Shown here: piece after piece, positions 1 to 8,551 of the stretch
How the letters are laid out: each line of letters starts with the position of its first letter
How positions within the stretch are numbered: position 1 is the first letter of the stretch
Assembly: GCA_902825985.1 (NCBI GenBank)
Contig: CADEDC010000002.1
Coordinates: forward strand, 87,226 to 151,225
From: an uncultured Acidobacteriota bacterium
GTDB taxonomy: Bacteria > Acidobacteriota > Vicinamibacteria > Vicinamibacterales > CAVVIG01
DNA: 64,000 bases
Reading direction: 5' to 3'
The notes under the pieces: model-generated
The model's database searches: none
What the model was told of the DNA's origin: nothing
Seen by the model: the letters and a program-made list of their open reading frames with translations, nothing else
Made by a program: the position numbers and the translations under genes

Positions 1-790
1 CCTCGGCGAGGTTGGCGTCCTCGAGATCGGAAACCCGCTTCTCGCCGGCCAGGTGCAGCGACTGCAGGTGCCGGCCGCTGTCCTCGACGCTGACCTCGTC
101 GGTGCCGACCAGGCTCAGCGCCCGCGAGACCCGTTCGAACGCCCGCTGGAGCGCGTCGATGCCGGTGTTGATACCCGGGGTGTCGCCGGTCTGGACGGCG
201 GTGACGAGGGTGTCGATGGTCGTCAGCAGGTCCGTGGCGTCGCTGCCGCGGAGGATCGACTGCCCGTCCAGTGTCATGGTCACCCGGCGGCCGCTGTCGA
301 CCTCGGTCGACACCGGGGTGGCGTCGCCCTGATAGGTCCAGCCGGTGCCGCCCGCCACGTAGGGTGGCCGATCGGTGATGGTGCCGCCAAACAGGTAGAC
401 GCCCTGCGTCTCGGTATTGATGTCGGCGGCGATCGAGTCGCGGATGCCGGCGAGCGTCGTCGCGGCGGCGGCCCGCGTCGTCGGGTTGGCGGTGTCCGGG
501 TGACCGCTCGAGGCGGCCACCTGGGCGCGCGTGATCTGATCGACCAGGTCGCTGAGCGTCTGATCGAGCGTCGCGAGCCGCGACGAGGCGGTCGAACCGG
601 CGGCCTGATAGGAGTCGATGTTGGCCAGCGCCGATCGCTCGACCACCGACCGCTGCGAGGCGGCCGGATCGGTGCTCAGCGTGCGCAAACGCTTGCCGGT
701 GGCGACCTGGAACTGCGCCTCGATGAACTGGTCGGCGGCCGTGTTGATCGCGTCGAGGCCGTTGTTGAGCGCGTTGAACGTGACTCTCAT
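1..790 (-). CDS. flgL: Flagellar hook-filament junction protein FlgL (HAP3), 3' end outside window
   Basis: About 263 N-terminal residues are present; the stop lies beyond position 1. The start is the ATG at 788-790, seven bases downstream of the flgK stop. The opening (MRVTFNALNNGLDAINTA) and the helical heptads that follow are typical of the flagellin N-terminal D0/D1 region. The later stretch with LFGGTITDRPPYV matches the conserved LFGG(T/N) segment of FlgL. FlgL joins the FlgK ring to the filament and is exported by the flagellar type III system. It is the last gene of the long leftward flagellar run in this window. Roughly 40 C-terminal residues are expected to be missing, judging from the usual size of about 300 residues. 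Confidence 0.9.
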   Translation of the reverse strand, partial: MRVTFNALNNGLDAINTAADQFIEAQFQVATGKRLRTLSTDPAASQRSVVERSALANIDSYQAAGSTASSRLATLDQTLSDLVDQITRAQVAASSGHPDTANPTTRAAAATTLAGIRDSIAADINTETQGVYLFGGTITDRPPYVAGGTGWTYQGDATPVSTEVDSGRRVTMTLDGQSILRGSDATDLLTTIDTLVTAVQTGDTPGINTGIDALQRAFERVSRALSLVGTDEVSVEDSGRHLQSLHLAGEKRVSDLEDANLAE

Positions 791-797
791 GCGGTCC

Positions 798-2159
798 TCA
801 CACGATCTGGAGCAGGGTGTCGAGTGTGTCGCCGATCACCGAGAAGAACCGGGCATTGGCTTCGTAGGCCCGTTGATACTTGATCATCGCCGCCGCTTCC
901 TCGTCGAGCGAGACGCCCGACACCGAATCGCGCAGACGGGACACCGACTCGACGATGTTCTCGCGGCTGGTCCGATCGGCCTGCGCCGAGGCCGAGTCGT
1001 TGCCGACCCGGTAGACGATCTGGCTCCACGACTCGGCGAACGTCATGGTCCCGCCGCTGGCGACCCGATTGGTCCTGAGCTGCGCCAGACTCTCGGCCAC
1101 CTGGTTGTCGCCGATGGTTCCGGTCTGCGAGGCGGCGACGAGCGACGGGTCGCCGGCGACGCCGGCGTCCACCGCCATCGCCGACGCGGCACCGGCCGCG
1201 GCACCAATCGGGGCGAAGAAGTTGTGCCCGGTCGTGCCGTCGAGGGCGAAGCCGGCGGCGTGACGCGTGTTCACCTGCTGCGCGACGTCGTAGGCCAGCT
1301 GATCGAGCTGCGTCTGGTAGCCGGGGATCAAGGTGTCGCGGACGTCCAGGTAGCCGGCAATCGTGCCGCTGCCCAGTTCGGCGGTGATGTCGGTGGAACC
1401 GTTGATGTTGACGCTGGCCAGACCGGTGCCGGGATCGTTGGTCACCGTCAACGCATACTGATTCTCGCCGACGACGATCGCGCGGCCGGCGCCGAGCGAG
1501 ACGTTGGCCGTGCCGTCCGCGTTGCGCAGGACCGAGATGCCGGTGATCTCGGCGAGGCTGTCGAGCTCCTGGCCGAGTTGGTCCTGCAGGGCCTCGGCAT
1601 CGGCGCCGTTGGCGCGGGCGATCGAGGCGTTCAGCGACGCGATGTTGCGGGCCTTGTCGTTGATGGCGCCCACCGTGCCGCGGACCTCGACGTCCGCTTC
1701 ACGGCGTGCGTCGCTCAGCCGGGTGGCGGTTTCGTTGAACGATCGGGCGAGCAGACGCCCCTGCTGGACGACGTTGTCGCGAGCGATCGGCGACGTCGGG
1801 TTCTGCGCCAGCGCGCGCCAGGCGTCGAAATACGAGGTGAGGTTCGCGTCGAGCGACTGGCCGCTGGCGCCGAGCGCCGTCTCGACCACCGACAGCGACT
1901 CGGCCGCCGCGCGCTCCTGGCCGGCGAGCGGCAGTTCGCGCCGCAGCCGGGCCTCGATGAGTGCGTCGCGTTGCGCCGGCGCGCCGACGATGCGCACGCC
2001 ACCGCCGTGCCCCGGCGGGACTTCGGCCAGCTGCACGATCCGGCGGGCATAGCCGGGAGTGTTGAGGTTGGCCATGTTCTGGCCGACCATCTCGAGGCCG
2101 TAGCTCTGCGCCTGCATGGCGCGGGCCGCCATCGAGAGGCTTTCGGTCAGACCCGACAT
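798..2159 (-). CDS. flgK: Flagellar hook-associated protein FlgK (HAP1)
   Basis: 453 residues, starting MSGLTESLSMAARAMQAQ at the ATG 2157-2159; a longer frame upstream is not used because it lies inside flgN. Residues about 20-42 carry the basal-body/rod signature (VGQNMANLNTPGYARRIV). The C-terminus ends with a YQRAYEANARFF helix, the Flg_bbr_C motif. FlgK forms the first junction ring between hook and filament. It is shorter than the enterobacterial protein (about 550), so the variable middle domain is reduced. The start overlaps the end of flgN by 13 bases, which fits chaperone and substrate being translated together. Confidence 0.95.
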   Translation of the reverse strand: MSGLTESLSMAARAMQAQSYGLEMVGQNMANLNTPGYARRIVQLAEVPPGHGGGVRIVGAPAQRDALIEARLRRELPLAGQERAAAESLSVVETALGASGQSLDANLTSYFDAWRALAQNPTSPIARDNVVQQGRLLARSFNETATRLSDARREADVEVRGTVGAINDKARNIASLNASIARANGADAEALQDQLGQELDSLAEITGISVLRNADGTANVSLGAGRAIVVGENQYALTVTNDPGTGLASVNINGSTDITAELGSGTIAGYLDVRDTLIPGYQTQLDQLAYDVAQQVNTRHAAGFALDGTTGHNFFAPIGAAAGAASAMAVDAGVAGDPSLVAASQTGTIGDNQVAESLAQLRTNRVASGGTMTFAESWSQIVYRVGNDSASAQADRTSRENIVESVSRLRDSVSGVSLDEEAAAMIKYQRAYEANARFFSVIGDTLDTLLQIV

Positions 2160-2512
2160 GAGACCCTCGATTCGTTGCGGGGTTGCAGGGCATCGGCCGC
2201 CAGGCTGCCCTGGCGTGTGTAATCGGCGTCGGAGCCGGTGAGAAAGTCCTCGATGACCTTGAGCAGGACGTGATTGGTCCGCCGGCACCCGTTGAGGGTG
2301 GCCCGCGCCCGACGCAGCGCCGTACGCAGTTCCGCCCGCGCCTCATCCGTCCAGCCACGCAACGTGCCGGACGGAATCTGTGCGGCGAGCAGCGCCTCCT
2401 GGGCCGCCAGCAGCTGGCTCAGGTCACCGGACGCGAGCGCCGCCGCCATCCCTTCGAGGGCCTGACGGAGCCGCTCCACGGCCAGCGTCACTTCCTGCGG
2501 CCGCGCCTGCAT
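2147..2512 (-). CDS. flgN: FlgN-like export chaperone
   Basis: 121 residues, all-helical in appearance with a heptad pattern (VERLRQALEGMAAAL, then LRTALRRARATLNGCRRTN). FlgN family proteins are cytoplasmic export chaperones for FlgK and FlgL, and this gene sits directly upstream of flgK with overlapping ends. The conserved FlgN middle segment (AQEALLAAQIPSG, followed by a long helix with N-H at the end) is recognisable but the family is weakly conserved. The assignment rests as much on position between flgM and flgK as on sequence. Confidence 0.75.
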   Translation of the reverse strand: MQARPQEVTLAVERLRQALEGMAAALASGDLSQLLAAQEALLAAQIPSGTLRGWTDEARAELRTALRRARATLNGCRRTNHVLLKVIEDFLTGSDADYTRQGSLAADALQPRNESRVSCRV

Positions 2513-2516
2513 GCCG

Positions 2517-2804
2517 TCACTTCTCCAGCGACGACGTGATCAGGGCATCGGCGATCGCCGCCGCGTCATTGCCCACGAGACCGGCGTCGAGCAGCTTCCG
2601 CGCGCGCTCCACGACCTCCGGCCGGACGTCGGACGACTGCGAGGCCTGCTTGACCGCCTCGTTCGCGAGCTGGGCCTCCGCAGACACACGGATCTGATCG
2701 CCCGACTTCCTCGACGCGTCAGCCGCGGCGGCGTCCGCCGCCTTCTTCTGGTCGACGCGATCGAGCGACGGGTCGAAGCTTGGCCGGTTGCTCTCGATTT
2801 TCAT
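2517..2804 (-). CDS. flgM: Anti-sigma-28 factor FlgM
   Basis: 95 residues. The N-terminal half is disordered and polar; the middle reads SGDQIRVSAEAQLANEA, and the C-terminal helices (VRPEVVERARKLLDAG...NDAAAIADALI) form the sigma-binding half, as in the FlgM family. FlgM holds FliA (encoded at 10343-11089) inactive until the hook is complete, then is exported through the flagellum. A clear AGGAG ribosome site lies 8 bases before the ATG at 2802-2804. I see no convincing sigma-28 promoter in the 47-bp gap upstream, so it may be read only from the long operon. Confidence 0.92.
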   Translation of the reverse strand: MKIESNRPSFDPSLDRVDQKKAADAAAADASRKSGDQIRVSAEAQLANEAVKQASQSSDVRPEVVERARKLLDAGLVGNDAAAIADALITSSLEK

Positions 2805-2851
2805 ACGGTCACTCCTGAGTCTTCCGTCAATTCAGGGGCCTGCGCCGTTGC

Positions 2852-3802
2852 CTAATCCTGCCCCCGGTTCGAGGGAGACCGATATGCCTCCCAATCGGCA
2901 CTGCCCGCCAACCCCTTTAACAGCCCGGCCGGATCGACCGATCGGCCATGTCGCAGGACTTCGACGTGCAGATGCGGGCCGGTCGATCGCCCGCTGCTGC
3001 CGGCACGGGCAATCGCTTGCCCGCCTCGCACCTCGTCACCGGCCTGCACGTCGCTGCCGGACAGATGCGCGTAGCGCGTCTGCAGTCCGTCACCATGGTC
3101 GACGATCACGGTGAGGCCATAGCTGCCCTGGACGCCCGAAAAGCTGACACGCCCTGACGCCACGCTGGACACCTCCTGGCCGTATGCCATGCGGACGTCG
3201 ACCCCGGCATGGAACTTCGACCGGCCGGTGAACGGGTCCGGCCGCCAGCCATACGGCGACGTCACGGTGCCGCCGACCGCTTCGGCGCCCCGCGTGACGG
3301 CGGGCCTCGCGTCGCGCGCCATCTCGACGACCGACGGCGTGCCCATGGCTGCCTGCCCGGTGACACCGCTGCGCGCCACCGTCACGGCCGCCGACGCCGC
3401 CTGGCCTGGGACTGCGCCACCGTGCGCATGCCGTCCCTCTATCGGCCCGGGAGCGCCCGCGGGTGAATCGGCCGCCGCCGACTGCTGCCGCTCGAAGGCA
3501 CGCTCCAGCACCGCAGCAATACCGAGGCCACCGGAGCGGCTGAGGGCGCGTCCGAGCTCGCTGCCCGCCATGTCGGTCATGCTGCCGAGACCGCCGCCCT
3601 CGGCCTCGTCGTCGACCAACGATCGGCGCCAGGCGCCGAGCATCTCGTTCATCAGCATCGCCTCGAACTCCTGCGCGAGCTGTTTGAGCTTGCCCCGCTC
3701 CGCCTCGCGGTCGCGCGCACTGATGGCGCCGGCGGCGTCGCTGCGGGCCGCCGAGTCCGGGATGGCCGGCGGGACGCCGCCGGTGGCGAAGGTGTCGGCC
3801 AT
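2852..3802 (-). CDS. flgJ: FlgJ-type rod-binding protein fused to an M23 metallopeptidase
   Basis: 316 residues in three parts. Residues about 37-110 are the FlgJ rod-binding domain (LKQLAQEFEAMLMNEMLGAWR, then a GLGSMTDM segment). Residues 111-185 are an Ala/Gly/Pro-rich linker. Residues about 186-305 are a LytM/M23 peptidase with both zinc motifs: HxxxD at 198-202 (HAGVD) and HLH at 277-279. In enterobacteria FlgJ carries a C-terminal GH73 muramidase instead; here an endopeptidase fold takes that place, so the enzyme should open the wall for the rod by cutting peptide cross-links. No signal peptide is visible, in line with FlgJ export through the flagellar apparatus. It lies between flgI and flgM. 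Confidence 0.9.
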   Translation of the reverse strand: MADTFATGGVPPAIPDSAARSDAAGAISARDREAERGKLKQLAQEFEAMLMNEMLGAWRRSLVDDEAEGGGLGSMTDMAGSELGRALSRSGGLGIAAVLERAFERQQSAAADSPAGAPGPIEGRHAHGGAVPGQAASAAVTVARSGVTGQAAMGTPSVVEMARDARPAVTRGAEAVGGTVTSPYGWRPDPFTGRSKFHAGVDVRMAYGQEVSSVASGRVSFSGVQGSYGLTVIVDHGDGLQTRYAHLSGSDVQAGDEVRGGQAIARAGSSGRSTGPHLHVEVLRHGRSVDPAGLLKGLAGSADWEAYRSPSNRGQD

Positions 3803-3804
3803 GG

Positions 3805-4932
3805 CTACATCACCACGATCTTCGCCTTCAGGGCACCGGCCGCCGACAGCGCCTGCATGATGGCGATGATGTCGCGCGGCGTGGCGCCAAGGGCGTTCAG
3901 CGCCCGCACGACCGAATCGAGTGTCGTTCCCTGCTCGAGTTCGACGAGCTGTTGCGTCCCTTCTTCGACCTCGACCTGTTCGTTGGCGATGACCTTCGTC
4001 TCGCCGGTCCGCGACAGCGGCGGCGGCTGCGACACGTCGAGCCGCGTCGAGATCCGGACCGAGAGGTTGCCGTGCGCGACCGCCGCCGGGCCGATGCGCA
4101 CCTGCCCGCCGACGACGACGGTACCGGTCCGTTCGTTGATCACGACGCGCGCCTCGGCATCGGTCTCGATCGGCAGCACGTCGACTCGCGCCATGAACTC
4201 GGCAACCGAGGCGCGATACTCGCCGGGCACGCGCAGCGTGACGTTGCCCGGATCGGTCGCCTTCGCGGTGTCGTGTCCGAACGTCTGATTGATGACCTGG
4301 GCGACGCGCGACGCCGTCACGAAGTCGGGTTCCCGCAACGACAGGGTGACGGCGTCGGCGGGCCCGATCTGCGTCCCCGCTCCGATCTGCACCAGCGCGC
4401 CGGAGGGGACGCGGCCAACGGTCAGATGGTTCACCTGGACGCTGTTGCCGCCGGTGCCGCCGCCGAAGCCGCCCAGCGTCAGCGAGCCCTGGGCGAGGGC
4501 GTAGATCTCACCGTTGCCGCCGCGCAGCGGCGTCGCCAGCAGCGTGCCGCCCTGCAGGCTCTTGGCATCGCCGATCGACGAGGCGGTGACGTCGATGCGC
4601 GTCCCCGGCCGGGCGTAGGCTGGCAGTTCGGCGGTGACGAGCACGGCCGCGACATTCTCGATCTTGATCTGATCGGCCGGCACCGCGACGCCGAACCGCT
4701 GCAGCATGTTCGCCAGGGTCTGGGCGGAGAAGATCGTCTGCCGCTTGTCGCCCGTCTTGTTCAGCCCGATGACGAGGCCGTAGCCGAGCAGTGGCGTCGA
4801 CGACGTGCCGGCCATGGACGCCACGTCCTTGAGTCGGGTCTCGGCGCCGGCGCCGGCCGGCCAGCCGCCCAGCGCAAGGGCGGCGACGAACGCGACGATC
4901 CACGAACCGGAATGCTCCACACGCGAATGCAT
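3805..4932 (-). CDS. flgI: Flagellar P-ring protein FlgI
   Basis: 375 residues with a Sec signal peptide of about 30 residues ending near PAGAGAETRLKDV. The conserved FlgI opening (RLKDVASMAG...LLGYGLVIGLNKTGD) and the C-terminal block (LVELEQGTTLDSVVRALNALG) are both present. Length matches the family (about 365-380). FlgI polymerises in the periplasm around the rod at the peptidoglycan layer, with FlgA as its assembly chaperone. Presence of flgI and flgH implies an outer membrane. Confidence 0.97.
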   Translation of the reverse strand: MHSRVEHSGSWIVAFVAALALGGWPAGAGAETRLKDVASMAGTSSTPLLGYGLVIGLNKTGDKRQTIFSAQTLANMLQRFGVAVPADQIKIENVAAVLVTAELPAYARPGTRIDVTASSIGDAKSLQGGTLLATPLRGGNGEIYALAQGSLTLGGFGGGTGGNSVQVNHLTVGRVPSGALVQIGAGTQIGPADAVTLSLREPDFVTASRVAQVINQTFGHDTAKATDPGNVTLRVPGEYRASVAEFMARVDVLPIETDAEARVVINERTGTVVVGGQVRIGPAAVAHGNLSVRISTRLDVSQPPPLSRTGETKVIANEQVEVEEGTQQLVELEQGTTLDSVVRALNALGATPRDIIAIMQALSAAGALKAKIVVM

Positions 4933-4939
4933 GATGACC

Positions 4940-5653
4940 TCAGAAAATCTTGTTCAGGATGCGGATGACCCAGCCGGGCTGCAGGCTGTCTTTCATGAGA
5001 CCGCGACCGAAGTAGCGAATCCGCAGCTGACCGAGCGCACTCGACTCGACGACGTTGCCCGGGGCGATATCGGCGACACGGGCGATGCCGGTGAGGACGA
5101 CGATCTGGCGATCGCCGTTGATGTCGATCTCGCGAACGCCCTCGATGACCAGGTCGCCATTCGGCAGCACCTCGGCCACCCGCGCCGTCAGCGTCGCCGT
5201 CAGCGCGCCGGCCCGGGTCGTCGATCCGGCGCCCTTGAAATCGCTGTTGCTGTTCACCCCCGCGAGGTTCGTCGGGTCGATGAATCCCGGCAGCTTGCCT
5301 TCGAGACCGAAGAAGCCGGGTAGTGCCGCCGAGGCGCCGCTGTCCTTGGACAGGTTCGAATCCGCGGTGCCGGTGCCGACGATGCTCTCGATGACCCGCA
5401 CCGTGACGATGTCGTTGACGTTGCGCGCCCGCAGGTCCTGCATCAGTCCGTTGAACCAGAGGTTGGCATCGGCGGGACGAGGCGGCGGCGTGCTGCGGGC
5501 GACGGCGAGATAGCGGGCGAACAGTTCGTCGTAGCTGTCCGTCGCCTTGACGGTCTGCTGCTTCTTGTCGGCGGCGTCGGCCGGCGGCGGGCCGCCGACC
5601 ACCGCCATCGTCGTCGCGAGAACTACGGCTGCGGCGCGTCGCATCTGCTGCAT
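4940..5653 (-). CDS. flgH: Flagellar L-ring protein FlgH, without lipobox
   Basis: 237 residues. The start is the ATG at 5651-5653 (MQQMRR); its first base is shared with the flgA TGA (TGATG junction), and a second ATG lies three codons on. Conserved FlgH features are present: NLWFNGLMQDLRARNVNDIVTV in the N-terminal part and the GDLVIEG and GxVRxxDI-type blocks near the C-terminus. FlgH forms the outer-membrane bushing around the rod. The signal peptide (VVLATTMAVVGGPPPADA) contains no cysteine and the whole protein has none, so it cannot be a lipoprotein, unlike the enterobacterial FlgH. Confidence 0.95.
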   Translation of the reverse strand: MQQMRRAAAVVLATTMAVVGGPPPADAADKKQQTVKATDSYDELFARYLAVARSTPPPRPADANLWFNGLMQDLRARNVNDIVTVRVIESIVGTGTADSNLSKDSGASAALPGFFGLEGKLPGFIDPTNLAGVNSNSDFKGAGSTTRAGALTATLTARVAEVLPNGDLVIEGVREIDINGDRQIVVLTGIARVADIAPGNVVESSALGQLRIRYFGRGLMKDSLQPGWVIRILNKIF

Positions 5654-6387
5654 CACGGGATCACCTCGACCACGCCCGGACCGACGACCCGGGCCCGCAG
5701 TTCCCTGCGGCTGTCCTTGTTGACGACGCGAATGATGGCGCCCGGCGTGCCGTCCTGCACGGCGACGAGGGCAGCGACGACGGTCAGGCCGCCAACCCGC
5801 GCGGTGGCGCGCACGCGTTGTCCGCTCTTGACCGCCGGACGCACGGTCACGGCCGAGTGGGCAACGATCTCCCCCGGCGCCAGGTTGACCAGGGTTCGCG
5901 TCCCGGCCACCTCGTCCAGGCGCGGCAGTCGGCGCAGCGGCACGTCGACGAGCCGATCGCGCGACGCTTCGATATCGCCATCGCCCAGCTGGCGGCCGCG
6001 CGGTACCAGCGCCCGCACGCGGACGTGTTCCACGTCGACCGTGATCAGCGCCGAGGCCGAGCCCACGACACGGGCGGCGTCGCCCCGACCGTCGGCGCCG
6101 AGGAGACGGAAGTGCACGCGGCCGCCCAGGCGGGCGTTGGGGGCGGGCACCGCCTGCAGGAACGGCGACGCCGGCTCGCCGGTGACCTGCATCTGCTCGA
6201 CGCTCACCTCGGCTTCGTCGCCCATCCGGGTGCGGACCGCCTCGGTGACGGCGGCGCGCACCCGTGCGTCGAGTGCCGCGACCGGTGTCGCCGCCGGCCC
6301 GCCGGGACCGGCAAACAGCGGCGACGACACGCACAGCGTGCTGACTGCCGCGGCGACGGCCATCCGTGAACGCGTGAAGACACCCAT
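5653..6387 (-). CDS. flgA: P-ring assembly chaperone FlgA
   Basis: 244 residues with a signal peptide (about 1-27). The C-terminal half holds an SAF-like domain: a VPRGRQLGDGDIE entry, then LAPGEIVAHSAVTVRPAVKSGQRVRATARVGGL, ending with RVVNKDSRRELRARVVGPGVVEV. This is the usual FlgA C-terminus. FlgA is a periplasmic chaperone for FlgI polymerisation. It sits between flgG and flgH and its stop overlaps the flgH start by one base. Confidence 0.93.
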   Translation of the reverse strand: MGVFTRSRMAVAAAVSTLCVSSPLFAGPGGPAATPVAALDARVRAAVTEAVRTRMGDEAEVSVEQMQVTGEPASPFLQAVPAPNARLGGRVHFRLLGADGRGDAARVVGSASALITVDVEHVRVRALVPRGRQLGDGDIEASRDRLVDVPLRRLPRLDEVAGTRTLVNLAPGEIVAHSAVTVRPAVKSGQRVRATARVGGLTVVAALVAVQDGTPGAIIRVVNKDSRRELRARVVGPGVVEVIP

Positions 6388-7176
6388 CTACCGCACCAGG
6401 TTGTTGACGGTGGACAGCATCTCGTCGGCCGCCCGTAACACCTTCGAGTTCGCCTCGTAGGCCCGCTGGCCGAGGATCATCGCGACCATCTCCTCGACGA
6501 CGCTGACATTGGAATCCTCGAGGGTGCCCTGCAGGATCGTGCCGCGGGACTCGGTACCCGGCGTGCCGGTCTGGGCATCGCCGGATGCGGTCGTCACCGA
6601 GAACAGGTTGCCGCCGATCGGCCGCAGTCCAGCCGGGTTCTGGAAGCTCGCGAGCTCGATGGTGCCGAGCTGCTGCGATGCCTCCTGGCCGGCGATCGTC
6701 GCCGTGACGATGCCCTCGCGCGAGATCGACACGGTGGTCGCCTCGGCCGGAATGGTAATCGCCGGTTCGAGGGGATAGCCCTCGGCCGTCACCATCAGGC
6801 CCTGCGCATCGCGATGGAACGCCCCGGCACGGGTGTAGCCGGTGGTGCCGTCGGGCAGGCTGATCTGGAAGAAGCCGGCGCCCTCGAGCGCGATGTCGAG
6901 CGGCGCGTTCGTCAGGCGCAGGTTGCCGGTGCTGAAGTCACGCGCCGTACCGACCGGCCGCGTGCCGAGGCCGAACTCGAGTCCGATCGGCGCCTCACCG
7001 TTGGCCGACGTCGCCGCCCCGGCGACCCGCAGTTCCTGGTAGACGAGGTCCTCGAACTCCACCCGGCTCTTCTTGAATCCGGCGGTGTTGACGTTGGCGA
7101 GGTTGTGCGCGACGTTGTCCATGTTGGACTGCTGCGCGCTCATGCCGCTGGCCGCTGTGTACAGTGCGCGAATCAT
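6388..7176 (-). CDS. flgG: Flagellar distal rod protein FlgG
   Basis: 262 residues, matching the family length. N-terminal rod motif (MIRALYTAASGMSAQQSNMD, then HNLANVNTAGFKKSR) and C-terminal Flg_bbr_C motif (LGQRAYEANSKVLRAADEML) are both intact. The central loop LTNAPLDIALEGAGFFQI is the rod/hook signature. A GAGGCTGAG ribosome site precedes the ATG. The 80-bp gap upstream separates it from flgF and holds no promoter I can defend. Confidence 0.97.
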   Translation of the reverse strand: MIRALYTAASGMSAQQSNMDNVAHNLANVNTAGFKKSRVEFEDLVYQELRVAGAATSANGEAPIGLEFGLGTRPVGTARDFSTGNLRLTNAPLDIALEGAGFFQISLPDGTTGYTRAGAFHRDAQGLMVTAEGYPLEPAITIPAEATTVSISREGIVTATIAGQEASQQLGTIELASFQNPAGLRPIGGNLFSVTTASGDAQTGTPGTESRGTILQGTLEDSNVSVVEEMVAMILGQRAYEANSKVLRAADEMLSTVNNLVR

Positions 7177-7256
7177 CTCAGCCTCATTGACCGTTCGAAT
7201 TGCAGATTGCAGTGTGCCCGGCGGCGGCCGATTGACCGATCGCCGGACCTCCGGCC

Positions 7257-7982
7257 TCAGCCACGCCGTCCGAGCTGGTCGACGGCCCGGCCGTCGACAT
7301 CGTTCATCATCAGGCTCAACGCCTTCTGGAGGGCCTCGAACGACCGGGTGACGTTCGTCAGTTCGGCGACCCGTTCCACGACCGAGACGTTGGACTCCTC
7401 GAGCGCACCGCCCTTCACGGTGACGTCCGTCGCCGGCGCCGCCGGCTGCGCGTCGCTGCGGAAGAGCACGCCGGTCTCGCGCGTCAACTGCGACGGGTCG
7501 GCGAACTGCACCACCGTCAGCCGGCCGGCGACCGTCTGGCCATCGCGGATCGAGCCGTCGGCATCGACCCGGACGTCGCCGCTGCGAGTGAGCTTGATCG
7601 GCCCGTCGTTGCCCAGCACTGCCGCGCCGTCGTCGGTAACCAGCGTGCCGTCGCCGGTCACGGAGAAGCGGCCGTTGCGGGTGTAGCGGGTGCCGGCGGC
7701 CGTCTGCACGACGAAGAAGCCGCCGCCCTCGATGGCGACGTCGAGGGCGCGACCGGTGGTGTTGATCGGTCCGCCGGTGAGATTCAGCTTCCGGCCGCCG
7801 GGGGCCACGTCGATGGCGGTCCGCAGGGCGGCCGCGAACTGCGGCCGGTCGGCTTGCGCGTCGGTGGTGCGTTCCGTCTTGTAGCCGGCGGTGCCGGCGT
7901 TGGCGATGTCGGACGACAGGCGGTCGAGCTCGTCGAGACGGGCCCGCATGCCACTCAGCGCGATGTAGTGACCACCGGCCAT
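7257..7982 (-). CDS. flgF: Flagellar proximal rod protein FlgF
   Basis: 241 residues. N-terminal rod motif (SSDIANAGTAGYKTERT), central RALDVAIEGGGFFVV, and C-terminal VERVAELTNVTRSFEALQKALSLM as in FlgF. The family is related to FlgG but shorter, and the gene lies immediately upstream of flgG in the common flgF-flgG order. It is a component of the rod in the periplasm, exported by the flagellar system. Confidence 0.95.
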   Translation of the reverse strand: MAGGHYIALSGMRARLDELDRLSSDIANAGTAGYKTERTTDAQADRPQFAAALRTAIDVAPGGRKLNLTGGPINTTGRALDVAIEGGGFFVVQTAAGTRYTRNGRFSVTGDGTLVTDDGAAVLGNDGPIKLTRSGDVRVDADGSIRDGQTVAGRLTVVQFADPSQLTRETGVLFRSDAQPAAPATDVTVKGGALEESNVSVVERVAELTNVTRSFEALQKALSLMMNDVDGRAVDQLGRRG

Positions 7983-7984
7983 GA

Positions 7985-8551
7985 TCAGGCTCCGAGGTCC
8001 AGCACGTTGCCGCGCCGACGATGGGAGCTCTTGCGCCGCGCGGCGTCGTGAACCACCGCGGCGGCGGCTGGCGAGGTGGCGGGCGGCCCGGCTTTGGCGA
8101 CGGCTACCACCGGCTTCGGCGTCGTGGTCGCGGCCGGCCGGCGGACCGCGGCCGCGGCGCGAGCCGGCGTCCTGGCGACCGGCTTGGCCGGCGCTGCCGC
8201 CTCGTCGATCAGGCCGAGGTGCAGGCGGACCTCGCTCTCGGAGACCTCCTCATCCGACGCGATGTCCTGGATCGAGCGGCCGGTCTTCACGGCCGAGACG
8301 ATTCGCCTGGCAGTGGCGACGCGGCCGGCCGCCGGCGCGCGGCGTTTGCCGCCGCGCTCCATCTCGGCCGCCACCGTCGCGAAGCCGCTCTGCGTCGTGT
8401 CGGTCAGCAGCGCCACCGCCTCACCGAGGTGCGTGAGCCGCGCCTCGAGGCGCGTCAGATCGAGATCGCGCCGGCGTTTCACGAGAACCGCGAGACCGAC
8501 GCACTGCAGCACGGCCACTCCACACACGGCATAGATCAAATAGGTCGTCAC
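7985..8551 (-). CDS. Single-pass membrane protein of the DUF2802/DUF6115 type in flagellar operon
   Basis: 188 residues from a GTG start at 8549-8551 that overlaps the upstream stop in a GTGA junction; a longer frame exists but runs into the fliN-like gene. One N-terminal membrane segment (residues about 4-22, YLIYAVCGVAVLQCVGLAVL) is followed by a basic stretch, a helix with LTHLGEAVALLTDT, and a helix-turn-helix-like block (ARRIVSAVKTGRSIQDIASDEEVSESEVRLHLGL). The last 60 residues are Ala/Pro/Thr rich. Small membrane proteins with this C-terminal block recur in flagellar operons of many phyla (DUF2802, DUF6115); their role is not established. Confidence 0.75.
   Translation of the reverse strand: MTTYLIYAVCGVAVLQCVGLAVLVKRRRDLDLTRLEARLTHLGEAVALLTDTTQSGFATVAAEMERGGKRRAPAAGRVATARRIVSAVKTGRSIQDIASDEEVSESEVRLHLGLIDEAAAPAKPVARTPARAAAAVRRPAATTTPKPVVAVAKAGPPATSPAAAAVVHDAARRKSSHRRRGNVLDLGA

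Noticed and set aside
53-2222. Long plus-strand frames opposite flgL and flgK
   Set aside because: Composition (Arg/Gly/Asp) and lack of motifs show them to be shadows of the flagellar genes on the other strand.
7177-7256. GGGCAC followed by TGCAA upstream of flgG, looking like sigma-54
   Set aside because: The GG-to-GC distance is wrong by several bases, and sigma-54 needs fixed spacing.
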